DNA of 64,000 bases, taken from positions 62,001-126,000 of the forward strand of contig NZ_QLTK01000019.1 in NCBI RefSeq assembly GCF_003269035.1. The letters are read 5' to 3'. This document shows positions 35,248 through 43,593 of this stretch, piece after piece. Below the pieces are notes generated by a model that had not been told where the DNA came from, ran no database searches, and saw only the letters and a program-made list of their open reading frames with translations. Origin of the DNA: Paraburkholderia bryophila. Lineage in GTDB: Bacteria; Pseudomonadota; Gammaproteobacteria; Burkholderiales; Burkholderiaceae. Position numbers and translations under genes: made by a program. How positions within the stretch are numbered: position 1 is the stretch's first letter; each line of letters begins with the position of its first letter.

Positions 35248-36399
35248 TATATGCACGAGATGTTGATGGCAGATGACATGCGCTGTTCTAAACGAGGCTT
35301 CCCGCGCAGAAACGCGGGCGCTGCAGCTCGCGCGCAGGGTTCGTGCCGCCCGGCTATATCCGCATTTCTGACGCTTCTGATCGGCGTGGTGTTCTGCTGC
35401 GGGCTCGTATCGGTTACGCCCGCCCAGGCCGGCGAGAAAATCCTGCGCGTGCTGGCATGGCCCGGTTATGCCGACGACGACGTGGTCAAGACGTTCGAGT
35501 CGCGCTACAAGGTCAAGGTGGAAGTCACGCTGGCCGATTCCGACGAGGCCTTGTGGACGCTGATGCACAGTCAAGACGCGCCGCCGTTCGACGTGCTCGC
35601 CGCCAACACCGCCGAAATCCAGCGCTATACGCACGCCAATCTGCTTGCGCCGCTCGATCTGGCGAGCTTGCCGAACACGAAACTGCAACTGCGGCGGTTT
35701 CAGGCGCGCACGTCGATCGAAGGGCTCACGTCGGCGGGCAAGGTGTACGCGATTCCGTTCACGTATTCGTCCATGGGCCTGATCTACGACCGCAAGCAGA
35801 TCGCGGTGCCGCCGCGTTCCATGCGCGAGCTATGGAATCCGAAGTATCGTGGCAAGGTGCTCGACTTCAACAGCGCGCAGCACAACTTCTCGTTCACCGC
35901 GCTGGCGCTCGGCTACCCGCATCCGTTTCAGCTCGACGCCACGCAGATTCACACCATCGCGCAGAAACTCGTCGATCTGCGCCGCAATCTGTTGACCTAT
36001 TACACGCTTCCCGAAGAAGCGACCGCGGTTTTCATGCAGCACAAGGTCGCGCTGATGTTCGGCAACTACGGCACCCAGCAGGTCGAAATGCTGCGCCGCG
36101 CCGGCGCGGACGTCGGCTATGTGATTCCCGATGAAGGCGCGCTCGCGTGGCTCGATTGCTGGTCGATGACGCGTTCGGCGCAGGACCCCGCGCTCGCGCT
36201 CGCGTGGATCAACTACATGCTCGAACCCGGCGTAAGCGGCTTGCTCACGCAACGTCAGGGGCTCGCCAATACGCTGAGCGCGCCGGTCGACAACAGCGAC
36301 AACGCTCACATCGTGTGGATCGGACCGGTGGAGGATATCCAGCGGCGCGAGGAGCTGTGGGCTCGAATCGTGTCCGGCGACCGCTCGGAGCGCTTCTGA
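35248..36399 (+). CDS. PotD-like periplasmic binding protein
   Basis: A protein of about 383 residues. A long basic N-region is followed by a signal helix (AISAFLTLLIGVVFCCGLVSV) cut at AQA-G. The mature part is a type II binding protein of the spermidine/putrescine class: ILRVLAWPGYADDDVVKTFESRYKVKVEV, FDVLAANTAEIQRY, GKVYAIPFTYSSMGLIYDRK, ALAWINYMLEPGVSGLLT. The start is uncertain among ATGs at 35248, 35257 and 35278. Its stop TGA overlaps the next ATG (TGATG), so it is translationally coupled to the diguanylate cyclase. No ABC permease is near, which suggests a sensing role. Confidence 0.88.
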   Translation, partial: YMHEMLMADDMRCSKRGFPRRNAGAAARAQGSCRPAISAFLTLLIGVVFCCGLVSVTPAQAGEKILRVLAWPGYADDDVVKTFESRYKVKVEVTLADSDEALWTLMHSQDAPPFDVLAANTAEIQRYTHANLLAPLDLASLPNTKLQLRRFQARTSIEGLTSAGKVYAIPFTYSSMGLIYDRKQIAVPPRSMRELWNPKYRGKVLDFNSAQHNFSFTALALGYPHPFQLDATQIHTIAQKLVDLRRNLLTYYTLPEEATAVFMQHKVALMFGNYGTQQVEMLRRAGADVGYVIPDEGALAWLDCWSMTRSAQDPALALAWINYMLEPGVSGLLTQRQGLANTLSAPVDNSDNAHIVWIGPVEDIQRREELWARIVSGDRSERF

Positions 36400-38222
36400 T
36401 GATACGGCCCGGCCTGACCGTCAAGTTGTCGGTGCTGCTCGCGTGTATCGGCGTGCTCGCGTCCGGCGCGACCGGCTATTACGCGTATCGCGCCAATCGC
36501 ACGATGCTGGTGAACGAAGCGGGCCACAGTCTGCTGACTTCCACGGAACTGCTCGGGCAGCGCTTCTCCAACTCGATCGACGACGTCGGCGCCGACGCCC
36601 AGGTGCTCGCGAGCTTGCCGTCCGCGGCGGACGTCGCGCAAACCGACGACGGCCTCGGCAGGAACGCGGCTCGCGAACAGTTGGCGCAGGTGTATTCGAG
36701 CTTCATGATCCACCACCCCGAGTACCTGCAGATCCGTTTGATCGCGCGGCAGCACTACGGGCTCGAACTGATCCGCTTCGATCGCGACGGCGACGGCCTC
36801 GTGCGCGTGCAGGGCAACAGCCTGCAGGAAAAAGGCCAGTTCGCGTATGTGTTCGAGACGCTGGCGTTTTCGCCGGGCCGTATTTATACGTCGCCGATCT
36901 CGGTCAATCACGAGTACGGCGCGCATGGCGCGGAAGGCAAACCGACCTTGCGGCTCGGCACGCCGGTGGCGAACGCGGGCGGCGAGGTGGTGGGCGTCGT
37001 CGTGATCGACGTCGACCTGGCCGGTTTGCTCAAGCGCTTGCAAAGCGATTTGCCGAGCGACTATCAGGTCTATCTCACCAACGAATGGGGCGACTTCCTG
37101 GTCCATCCCGACCCGTCGAAAACCTTCGGCTTCGACCGCGGCCGGCGTGTGCTGATCCAGGACAGCTTCTCCGTCACCAAACCGCTCTTCGAGCAGTCGC
37201 AAAGCGAAATCCTCGTCAACGGCCTCGTGAAGCCCAGGCAGGCCGCCGGTCAGGTGCTCGCCTTCGTGCGGCGGCCGTTCGGCGATTCCGCGGGCAACCG
37301 CTTTATCGTGCTCGGACTCGCCAAGCCGCTGGAGGACGTGTTGTCCGGCGCGAATCTGCTCGGCGATCGCATCGTTCGTATGGTGCTGGTGTTCAGCGTG
37401 CTGGCGCTGGGTCTTGCCGTACTGTTCGCGCGCGCGCTGACCAAGCCGCTGCATCTGCTCGCGCATGCGGCCACGCATCTGTTCGCCGAACATGCCATGG
37501 AAACGCTGCCGCTCAAACGGACCGACGAAATCGGCGTGCTGGCGCGCTGCTTCGATCGTTTGCGCCGCGAAATCAAATCGCAGATGGACGTGCTGCACGC
37601 CAAGCAACGCGAGCTCGTGCATCTGGCCACGCACGACGGCCTCACCGGCTTGCCGAACCGCATGCTGTTCATGCAGAAGCTCGAAAGCGCGATCGACGAA
37701 GCCACGCGGCGTCAGGAGGGCCTGGCGGTGCTGTTCGTCGACCTCGACCGCTTCAAGCAGATCAACGACCAGTTCGGCCATTCGATTGGCGACAAGGTGC
37801 TGGCCGCGGTGGCGCGTCGGCTGAAACAGGTGCTCTGTTCCGCCGACGTGGTGGCACGACTCGGCGGCGACGAGTTCATCGTGCTGATCGAGGGGCCGCG
37901 TTCCGCGGAGGCGGCGCCCGCGATCGCGTCGCGCATCATGGACACGCTGAACGAAACCCTCGTGATGGACGGGCAAAGCATGAACGTGGGCGCGAGCATC
38001 GGCATCAGCCAGTTCCCGGACGACAGCGGCACGGCCGAAGAACTGCTGCTGAACGCCGACGCCGCCATGTATGCGGCTAAATCCGGCGGACGGTGTGCGT
38101 ATTTGCTGTACCACGATCTGCTCGAGATACGCCGGCGCGAACAGCGTGCCCATCAGGAAGAGGCGCAGGCGAGAGCCGCTCAGGGAGCGACGGCCGGCCG
38201 CGAGGCCGAACCGATGGCCTGA
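36399..38222 (+). CDS. Transmembrane diguanylate cyclase (dCache-HAMP-GGDEF)
   Basis: A 607-residue inner-membrane enzyme that makes c-di-GMP. Order: TM1 (~8-28), periplasmic double-Cache sensor (~30-320), TM2 (~325-345, MVLVFSVLALGLAVLFARA), HAMP (~345-400), short coiled coil, GGDEF domain (~415-575). The active-site loop GGDEF is at 489-493. The product-inhibition I-site (RxxD before the loop) is missing: residues 480-483 read Cys-Ser-Ala-Asp. A low-complexity tail follows. There is no EAL domain. The upstream gene encodes a PotD-like protein that may present a ligand to the Cache domain. Confidence 0.93.
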   Translation: MIRPGLTVKLSVLLACIGVLASGATGYYAYRANRTMLVNEAGHSLLTSTELLGQRFSNSIDDVGADAQVLASLPSAADVAQTDDGLGRNAAREQLAQVYSSFMIHHPEYLQIRLIARQHYGLELIRFDRDGDGLVRVQGNSLQEKGQFAYVFETLAFSPGRIYTSPISVNHEYGAHGAEGKPTLRLGTPVANAGGEVVGVVVIDVDLAGLLKRLQSDLPSDYQVYLTNEWGDFLVHPDPSKTFGFDRGRRVLIQDSFSVTKPLFEQSQSEILVNGLVKPRQAAGQVLAFVRRPFGDSAGNRFIVLGLAKPLEDVLSGANLLGDRIVRMVLVFSVLALGLAVLFARALTKPLHLLAHAATHLFAEHAMETLPLKRTDEIGVLARCFDRLRREIKSQMDVLHAKQRELVHLATHDGLTGLPNRMLFMQKLESAIDEATRRQEGLAVLFVDLDRFKQINDQFGHSIGDKVLAAVARRLKQVLCSADVVARLGGDEFIVLIEGPRSAEAAPAIASRIMDTLNETLVMDGQSMNVGASIGISQFPDDSGTAEELLLNADAAMYAAKSGGRCAYLLYHDLLEIRRREQRAHQEEAQARAAQGATAGREAEPMA

Positions 38223-38578
38223 GCGGGCCCGTTGTGGCGTCTTCGCCGGAGTCTGGATTGCGCGTCGCGCTGCCGCTTTATCCGCGTCCTCCTTGCGCGC
38301 CGCTAACGAACGCCTTGCACGCGGCTTCACGTCGATCGCGTCGCTCCGTCTTCCTCGCTTCGACCCGCGCCAAACGGCGTTTTAATCAGACAAATACCCG
38401 CTAAAAACGCGAGGCAAGTTTGCCTCGATGGTCGCTTCAGCGAGCGCGCCAGCAATCGTTTGCGCCGATCCTGAGGCAAGTCTTTTTCATTTCACTGGAA
38501 GCGTTTTCGCCGTCTCAACTTTTGCCGCGGGCTTGCCGACAACGTCGTTATGGCAACAGGATTGACTGGAGATTTTCC
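38223..38578. other. Intergenic region after the diguanylate cyclase
   Basis: About 355 bases without a supported gene. It holds the hairpin at 38410-38427 and a second copy of GAGGCAAGT around 38474. It likely contains the promoter of the next small-gene cluster. Confidence 0.4.
38410..38427. terminator. Small hairpin
   Basis: CGAGGCA (38410-38416), loop AGTT, TGCCTCG (38421-38427). No T tract; it may be a terminator for the cyclase operon or part of the next leader. Confidence 0.35.
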
Positions 38579-38944
38579 GTGAAGCGACAGGTTTGTTTCT
38601 TGATGGCGGCACTGGCGCTTGCCGGTTGCGCGCAGATGCCGCCGTCGACTGCGGCGCATACGGATAAGGCGCCGAACGAAGTGATCAGCTTCGACATTCC
38701 GCCGGACGCACTCGGCGCACGCGATCCGCAACTCACCGCCGTGCTGGCTAAAGCCGGTGCGCTGGCCGCCGCGCAACCTCAGCCGACGGTCGTGCTCGTC
38801 ACCGCGTTAGGCCAGGACTTCGCCTATCTGAATCAGGCAGTCTGGAAAGGCGTGCCGGCACAACACACGGCGCGGGTGAACTTCGAGAACCGGACCGCCG
38901 GCTTGGGGCAGCCGTATAGCGTATCGATCAGGACGGTTCAATGA
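38579..38944 (+). CDS. Small lipoprotein of unknown function
   Basis: A 121-residue lipoprotein starting at GTG 38579 (TGGAGATTTTCC upstream). Signal MKRQVCFLMAALALAGC ends in a classic lipobox (LAGC, Cys17). The mature part, ~100 residues, has the strands VISFDIPPDALGARDPQLTAVLAKAG and PTVVLVTALGQDFAYL and ends FENRTAGLGQPYSVSIRTVQ. I do not recognise it. Its stop overlaps the next start (ATGA), so the two are coupled. A longer frame to 38420 lacks a start signal. Confidence 0.75.
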   Translation: MKRQVCFLMAALALAGCAQMPPSTAAHTDKAPNEVISFDIPPDALGARDPQLTAVLAKAGALAAAQPQPTVVLVTALGQDFAYLNQAVWKGVPAQHTARVNFENRTAGLGQPYSVSIRTVQ

Positions 38945-39300
38945 ACGCGCACCTGATGATCGCTCGCGGCGCATTTCTGAGCCTGGCCACCTTGCTGGTC
39001 GCACCGGCGTTCGCGGGTCAGCCGGGTGCGGATTTGCAGTCCGCCGCCGCGTTTCCGCCGGCGGCGGACAAGGTCTATCCACCGTTGCCGTCGCTCGCCA
39101 TGCTGCCGCCGCCGAGTGCGACCGACGACGATGCCGCGCCGCTCAAACCGGCCCTGCATCGCAAGAAATCACGCGCGCCCGCGCAGACCCAGGAGCGCCG
39201 CATGCCGCCGGCTCCGGTGGTGCGGCTGATCGTGTCCGACGCGTCGCACGCTTATCTCGACGGCGTGCAGCGCCAGATCGAGCTGGCCATGAACAAGTAA
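38941..39300 (+). CDS. Exported proline-rich hypothetical protein
   Basis: A 119-residue protein with a signal peptide (MNAHLMIARGAFLSLATLLV, cleaved near AFA-G), a Pro/Ala/Asp-rich middle, a basic patch (HRKKSRAPAQTQERR), and a short C-terminal helix-strand unit (VVRLIVSDASHAYLDGVQRQIELAMNK). Family unknown. Overlap with the lipoprotein gene (ATGA) and a lytic transglycosylase 98 bp downstream suggest a shared envelope task, perhaps assembling an appendage through the peptidoglycan. Confidence 0.7.
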   Translation: MNAHLMIARGAFLSLATLLVAPAFAGQPGADLQSAAAFPPAADKVYPPLPSLAMLPPPSATDDDAAPLKPALHRKKSRAPAQTQERRMPPAPVVRLIVSDASHAYLDGVQRQIELAMNK

Positions 39301-39398
39301 CGCAGCGCCCGGCACGACCCACCACGCACGCAGGATCGGTCGGCGTGGTTGTCGTGCCGCTTTCACCTCTTTATCGCTATCGAGCGAAAGGATGAAGC

Positions 39399-39845
39399 AT
39401 GTCCTTGAAAATCTTCTTTGCCGCGTTCGCCTGCTGGATGGCGTGCGGTACAGCGCAAGCGGCCGACGACTGCTTCAACGAAGCCGCGGCCTATCAAGGG
39501 GTCAACCCGTGGGTGCTGCGTGCGCTCGCGTGGTACGAATCGAAGGGTGACCCGAGCGCGATCCGGCGCAACGCCAATGGCTCGATCGACGTCGGCCAGC
39601 TGCAGATCAATTCGATTCATTTCGGCGATCTCGCCCGCGAAGGCGTGCCGCATCGCGCGCTGATCGATCCGTGCGTGAACGTGTACGTCGCCGCGTGGCT
39701 TCTGAAACAGAAGATGGTCAAGCACGGCAACACGTGGCGCGCGATCGGCGCCTACCACTCGGAAACGCCGCGAGAGCGGGACGCCTACGCGCGCGGCATC
39801 CAGAAGGTGTTGGTGGCGTGGGGGCAATTGCAGTCGGATCGCTAG
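39399..39845 (+). CDS. Lytic transglycosylase, SLT domain (IagB-type)
   Basis: A 148-residue periplasmic muramidase. Signal MSLKIFFAAFACWMACGTAQA is followed by a minimal SLT domain: NPWVLRALAWYESKGDPSAIRRNANGS with the catalytic Glu in WYES, then VGQLQINSIHF and AWLLKQKMVKHGNTWRAIGAYHS. It cuts glycan strands with formation of 1,6-anhydromuramic acid. Short enzymes of this type (IagB, PilT-N-linked, VirB1) open the wall for secretion systems or pili. Here it follows two small exported proteins. Start after GAAAGGATGAAGC. Confidence 0.88.
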   Translation: MSLKIFFAAFACWMACGTAQAADDCFNEAAAYQGVNPWVLRALAWYESKGDPSAIRRNANGSIDVGQLQINSIHFGDLAREGVPHRALIDPCVNVYVAAWLLKQKMVKHGNTWRAIGAYHSETPRERDAYARGIQKVLVAWGQLQSDR

Positions 39846-39886
39846 ACCGTTTCCTCCCACGCCCGGGCTCGAACGTCAGCTCACGC

Positions 39887-41020
39887 TTAGACGATCCGTG
39901 CGCCGCCGCGATACGTGGCGCGCGGTACCGGCAGCGTGTCGAGCATCGTCACGCGCACGAAGTCGGCGCGCAGGCCGGCCGCGATCGAGCCGCGATCATG
40001 CAAGCCGGCCGTGCGCGCCGGTTCGGCGGAGACTGTCGCCATGGCGCGCGGCAGTGTCCAGTCCGCTTTCGCGACCAGTTCGAACACGGCGGTCAGCAAA
40101 CTCGACGGCACGTAATCCGACGACAGGATATCGAGCAGATTCGCCTCGGCCAGTTCGAGCGCCGATACGTTGCCCGAATGCGAACCGCCGCGCACGATAT
40201 TCGGTGCGCCCATGATGGTCGAAATGCCATGCGCGCGCGCGGCCTCGGCGGCCACGCGCGTGGTCGGAAATTCGGCCAGCACGATCCCTTCCGCGCGAGC
40301 CTGTTCGACGTGTTCGACCAGCGTGTCGTCGTGGCTCGCCACCGGAATGCCGAGCCGGTTGCAACGTTCGACGATCTCGCGGCGGTGCGTGTCGGCGTAA
40401 CGCGCCTGCTCGATCGACAATTCGGTCAGCGCGGTCGCGACATGTTCGTCGCTCAGTTTGCCGTTACGCTCCTGGAAGCGACGCCATTGCTCGCGATCGT
40501 GCCACTGGCGTTGACCGGGCGTATGGTCCATCACCGAAGCAAGCCGCAGCAGCGGATGCGCGCACAACGAATCGAACAGTTCCACCACGTCGGCGGTGGC
40601 GATTTCGCAGCGCAGATGCAGAAAGTGTTCGGCGCGCAGCAGGTTGCGTTCGGACAGGCGCGTGAGCGATTCGGCGCACTGCGTTTGCACGTCGCGGCCG
40701 CGCAGCCCGACGTTCGAGCGCGAACCGATGGCGAGCGCATCGAATACCGTCGTGATGCCGGCGGCAGCCACCTGCGCGTCGTGAATCACGAAGGCGGCGT
40801 CGGTATTCCACTGCACGCCGGGACGCGGCGCGAGATGTTTCTCGAGATTGTCCGTGTGCAATTCGATCAGGCCGGGCAATAGATAGTCGCCGTTCCAATC
40901 TTCCGCGTCGCGCGCCGAGGTCGTGCCCCGCTCGAGGCTGCGAATCACGCCGTCTTCGACGTGTACCACGCCGGTGAATACTTCATCTCGCGTCACGATG
41001 CGAGCGTTCCTGATCAACAT
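39887..41020 (-). CDS. phnM: Alpha-D-ribose 1-methylphosphonate 5-triphosphate diphosphatase PhnM
   Basis: A 377-residue amidohydrolase-fold enzyme that removes pyrophosphate from ribose 1-methylphosphonate 5-triphosphate, giving the substrate of the C-P lyase PhnJ. Metal motif at GLIELHTDNLEKH (the PhnM signature), and later VASHDDTLVEHVEQA, EFPTTRVAAEAARAHG, MGAPNIVRGGSHSGN. It is the last gene of phnGHIJKLM, 97 bp after phnL, the widest gap in the operon. The gene ends near the SLT gene, with convergent stops 41 bp apart. Confidence 0.95.
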   Translation of the reverse strand: MLIRNARIVTRDEVFTGVVHVEDGVIRSLERGTTSARDAEDWNGDYLLPGLIELHTDNLEKHLAPRPGVQWNTDAAFVIHDAQVAAAGITTVFDALAIGSRSNVGLRGRDVQTQCAESLTRLSERNLLRAEHFLHLRCEIATADVVELFDSLCAHPLLRLASVMDHTPGQRQWHDREQWRRFQERNGKLSDEHVATALTELSIEQARYADTHRREIVERCNRLGIPVASHDDTLVEHVEQARAEGIVLAEFPTTRVAAEAARAHGISTIMGAPNIVRGGSHSGNVSALELAEANLLDILSSDYVPSSLLTAVFELVAKADWTLPRAMATVSAEPARTAGLHDRGSIAAGLRADFVRVTMLDTLPVPRATYRGGARIV

Positions 41021-41117
41021 CGACTTGCTCCGTAGTCAGTCGGACTGGATGGGTGGGACTGGATGGTTGGTTCAGTGTAAAGCCGTTTCCTGTTTCGCCG
41101 GGCACGGATCGATCCGC

Positions 41118-41882
41118 TCAGTGGCGCAGCGGCGGCCTTAATTCGAGCCGGCGCGTCGCGACCTTGTTGCGCGTGTCTTCGTCGTGAAAAATGCCCACGA
41201 TCGCCGCGCCGCGCTCGCGCGCTTCGACGATCAGATCGGCGACCACGTCGCGGTTCTCCGCATCGAGCGAAGCGGTCGGCTCGTCGAGCAGCAGCAGCGG
41301 GTGACCGGCGATCAGGCCGCGCGCAATGTTCACGCGCTGTTGCTCGCCGCCCGAGAAGGTGGCGGGCGCCAGCGTCCACAGCCGCTCCGGCACGTTCAGT
41401 CGGGCCAGCAACGCGGCGGCCCGCGTGCGGGCTTCGTCTTCGGCCACACCGCGCGAGAGTAGCGGCTCGGCGACGAGCGTGAGCGTCGGTACACGCGGAA
41501 TCACGCGCAGAAACTGGCTGACGTAACCGACCACGCCGCGCCGCAGGCGCAGCACGTCGTGCGGTTCGGCGCCGGTGATCGACACGGCGCGGCTGTTGTC
41601 CGCTGCGTCGCGAATCTCGATCGAACCGGTGCTCGCGAGATAGTTGCCGTACAGGCAGCGCAACAGCGTGCTTTTACCCGCGCCCGATGGGCCGACCAGC
41701 ACGACGCATTCGCCGCGTTCCACCTCGAGCGACACGTCCGCGAGCGCTTCGATCTGCACGCCGCCCTGGCCATGCAACGTAAATGTCTTGCCGATGCCGA
41801 CCGCGCGCAACATCAGCGCGGCGTTGTCGGCGAAGGCGTGCCCGGCGGCGCGGGTCGGGTTGGCGGTATCAAAGGATTGCAT
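41118..41882 (-). CDS. phnL: Phosphonate C-P lyase system protein PhnL
   Basis: A 254-residue ABC-type ATPase of the C-P lyase system. Walker A is GPSGAGKST, the signature FSGGEQQRVNIARG, Walker B LLLLDEPTASLD. PhnL, with PhnG, H and I, supports transfer of the phosphonate to the ribose of ATP (displacing adenine). Two adjacent ATGs exist; 41882 has better spacing to GAGG. It starts 8 bp after the phnK stop. Confidence 0.94.
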   Translation of the reverse strand: MQSFDTANPTRAAGHAFADNAALMLRAVGIGKTFTLHGQGGVQIEALADVSLEVERGECVVLVGPSGAGKSTLLRCLYGNYLASTGSIEIRDAADNSRAVSITGAEPHDVLRLRRGVVGYVSQFLRVIPRVPTLTLVAEPLLSRGVAEDEARTRAAALLARLNVPERLWTLAPATFSGGEQQRVNIARGLIAGHPLLLLDEPTASLDAENRDVVADLIVEARERGAAIVGIFHDEDTRNKVATRRLELRPPLRH

Positions 41883-41890
41883 CATGAGCC

Positions 41891-42661
41891 TCAAACCGGC
41901 AGAACCGAGGAAACCAGCGTTTGCGTGTACGGGTGCTGCGGATCGTCGAGTACCTGATCGGTCAGACCCGCTTCGACCACTTCGCCGCCTTGCATCACCA
42001 TCAGCCGATGCGCGAGCAGACGCGCCACGCCGATATCGTGCGTGACGATCAGCACCGACAGATGCAGCGTGGAAGTCAGCGTGCGCAGCAGATCGAGCAG
42101 GCGTGCCTGCACCGAGACGTCGAGACCGGCGGTGGGTTCGTCCATGAACACGAGCCGCGGGCTGGTGACGAGATTGCGCGCGATCTGCAGACGCTGCTGC
42201 ATGCCGCCGGAAAACGCGGCCGGAAACTCGTCGATCCGCGACGAATCGAGTTCGACGCGCTCCATCCACTGCGTGGCCGCGTAGCGGATATCGCCGTAGT
42301 GGCGTGCGCCGACGGCCATGAGCGGCTCGCCGATATTCGCGCCGGCCGAAACGCCGCTGCGCAGTCCGTCGCGCGGATTCTGCTGCACGAAACCCCACTC
42401 GGTGCGCATCAGCATCCGGCGGCGCGGTTCGGACAAGGTCAGCAGGTCGAGTTTTTCACCGTGCGAGGCGGTGTAGTGCAGCGCGCCGCTGTCCGCTTCG
42501 GTTTTCAATGCAAGCGCATTCAGCAGCGTGGTTTTGCCCGAGCCCGATTCGCCGACGATGCACAACACCTCGCCCGGATACAGGTCGAAGCTGACGTTTC
42601 TGCAGCCGTTGCGGCCGCCGTATTGTTTGGTGAGCGCGCGGGCGCTCAGCAGCGGCGTCAT
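41891..42661 (-). CDS. phnK: Phosphonate C-P lyase system protein PhnK
   Basis: A 256-residue ABC-type ATPase that binds the PhnGHIJ core. Walker A GESGSGKTT, signature FSGGMQQRLQIARN, Walker B LVFMDEPTAGLD. In E. coli a PhnK dimer docks on PhnJ and its ATPase activity is needed in the cell. The last base of phnJ's stop lies within its start (ATGA overlap). Confidence 0.95.
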   Translation of the reverse strand: MTPLLSARALTKQYGGRNGCRNVSFDLYPGEVLCIVGESGSGKTTLLNALALKTEADSGALHYTASHGEKLDLLTLSEPRRRMLMRTEWGFVQQNPRDGLRSGVSAGANIGEPLMAVGARHYGDIRYAATQWMERVELDSSRIDEFPAAFSGGMQQRLQIARNLVTSPRLVFMDEPTAGLDVSVQARLLDLLRTLTSTLHLSVLIVTHDIGVARLLAHRLMVMQGGEVVEAGLTDQVLDDPQHPYTQTLVSSVLPV

Positions 42662-43593
42662 GCTGCGTCTCCTTGAGCGGTGGGGCGCAACGACGGATCG
42701 AATTCGGCGTCGCCGCGGCGTTCATGACAGTAGTCGCTATCGGAGCAGACGAACATTCGTTGGCCCGCGTCGTCGACGATCATCTCATCGAGGAAGCTTT
42801 CCGTGGCACCGCACAGCGCGCAAGCATGCTGCCACGTCTGTACTTCGAACGGGTGATCGTCGAAGTCGAGACTACGCACCGGCGTGTAAGGCGGAATCGC
42901 ATGAATGCGCCGCTCGCGGCCGGCGCCGAACAATTGCAGCGCGGGGTTCATATGCATCTTCGGATTGTCGAACTTCGGAATCGGCGAGGGCGACGCCAGA
43001 TAGCGATGATTGACGATCACCGGGTAGTCGTAAGTCGTGGCGATATTGCCGTGATGCACGATGTCTTCGTACAGCTTCACGCTCATCAGGCCGTAGTCCG
43101 CGAGCGCATGCAGCTTTTTGCTTTCGGCCACGCGCGGTTCGAGCCGGAACAGCGGTTCGGGCATCGGCACCTGATAGACCAGAATCTGTTTGTCGGTGAG
43201 CGGTGCTTCCGGAATGCGGTGGCGCGTCTGGATGATGGTGGCTTCGACAGTGCGGCGCGTGGTCGCCACGCCAGTGGTGCGCGCGAAAAAACGGCGGATG
43301 TTGACCGCGTTGGTGGTTTCGTCGGAACCTTGATCGATCACCTTGAGCGTGTCGTTGCGGCCGATAATCGCTGCGGTGACCTGAATGCCGCCCGTGCCCC
43401 AGCCGAACGGCAGCGGCATTTCACGCGAGGCGAACGGCACCTGGTAACCCGGCACGGCGACCGCTTTGAGCAACGCGCGACGCAGCATGCGTTTGGTCTG
43501 CTCGTCGAGGTAGGCGAAGTTGTAGCCCTCCGCGGCGGCGTCGTACGACGGCGTGGCGAGCGGCCTGGTAAGCGGTGTAGCGGCTGTGTTCAT
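42658..43593 (-). CDS. phnJ: Alpha-D-ribose 1-methylphosphonate 5-phosphate C-P lyase PhnJ
   Basis: A 311-residue radical-SAM-like enzyme that breaks the carbon-phosphorus bond, giving ribose 1,2-cyclic phosphate 5-phosphate and the hydrocarbon. The four catalytic and cluster Cys are C258, C261, C283, C289, spaced x2, x21, x5 exactly as in E. coli PhnJ (C241, 244, 266, 272), including the equivalent of the thiyl-radical Cys272. The N-terminus NFAYLDEQTKRMLRRALLKA is standard. ATGA overlaps on both sides (phnI, phnK) indicate tight co-translation. Confidence 0.97.
   Translation of the reverse strand: MNTAATPLTRPLATPSYDAAAEGYNFAYLDEQTKRMLRRALLKAVAVPGYQVPFASREMPLPFGWGTGGIQVTAAIIGRNDTLKVIDQGSDETTNAVNIRRFFARTTGVATTRRTVEATIIQTRHRIPEAPLTDKQILVYQVPMPEPLFRLEPRVAESKKLHALADYGLMSVKLYEDIVHHGNIATTYDYPVIVNHRYLASPSPIPKFDNPKMHMNPALQLFGAGRERRIHAIPPYTPVRSLDFDDHPFEVQTWQHACALCGATESFLDEMIVDDAGQRMFVCSDSDYCHERRGDAEFDPSLRPTAQGDAA

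Noticed and set aside
36306-38330. Minus-strand frame of 674 codons
   Set aside because: Antisense to the diguanylate cyclase; composition is rich in Arg, Gln and His with no domain or signal, typical of antisense frames.
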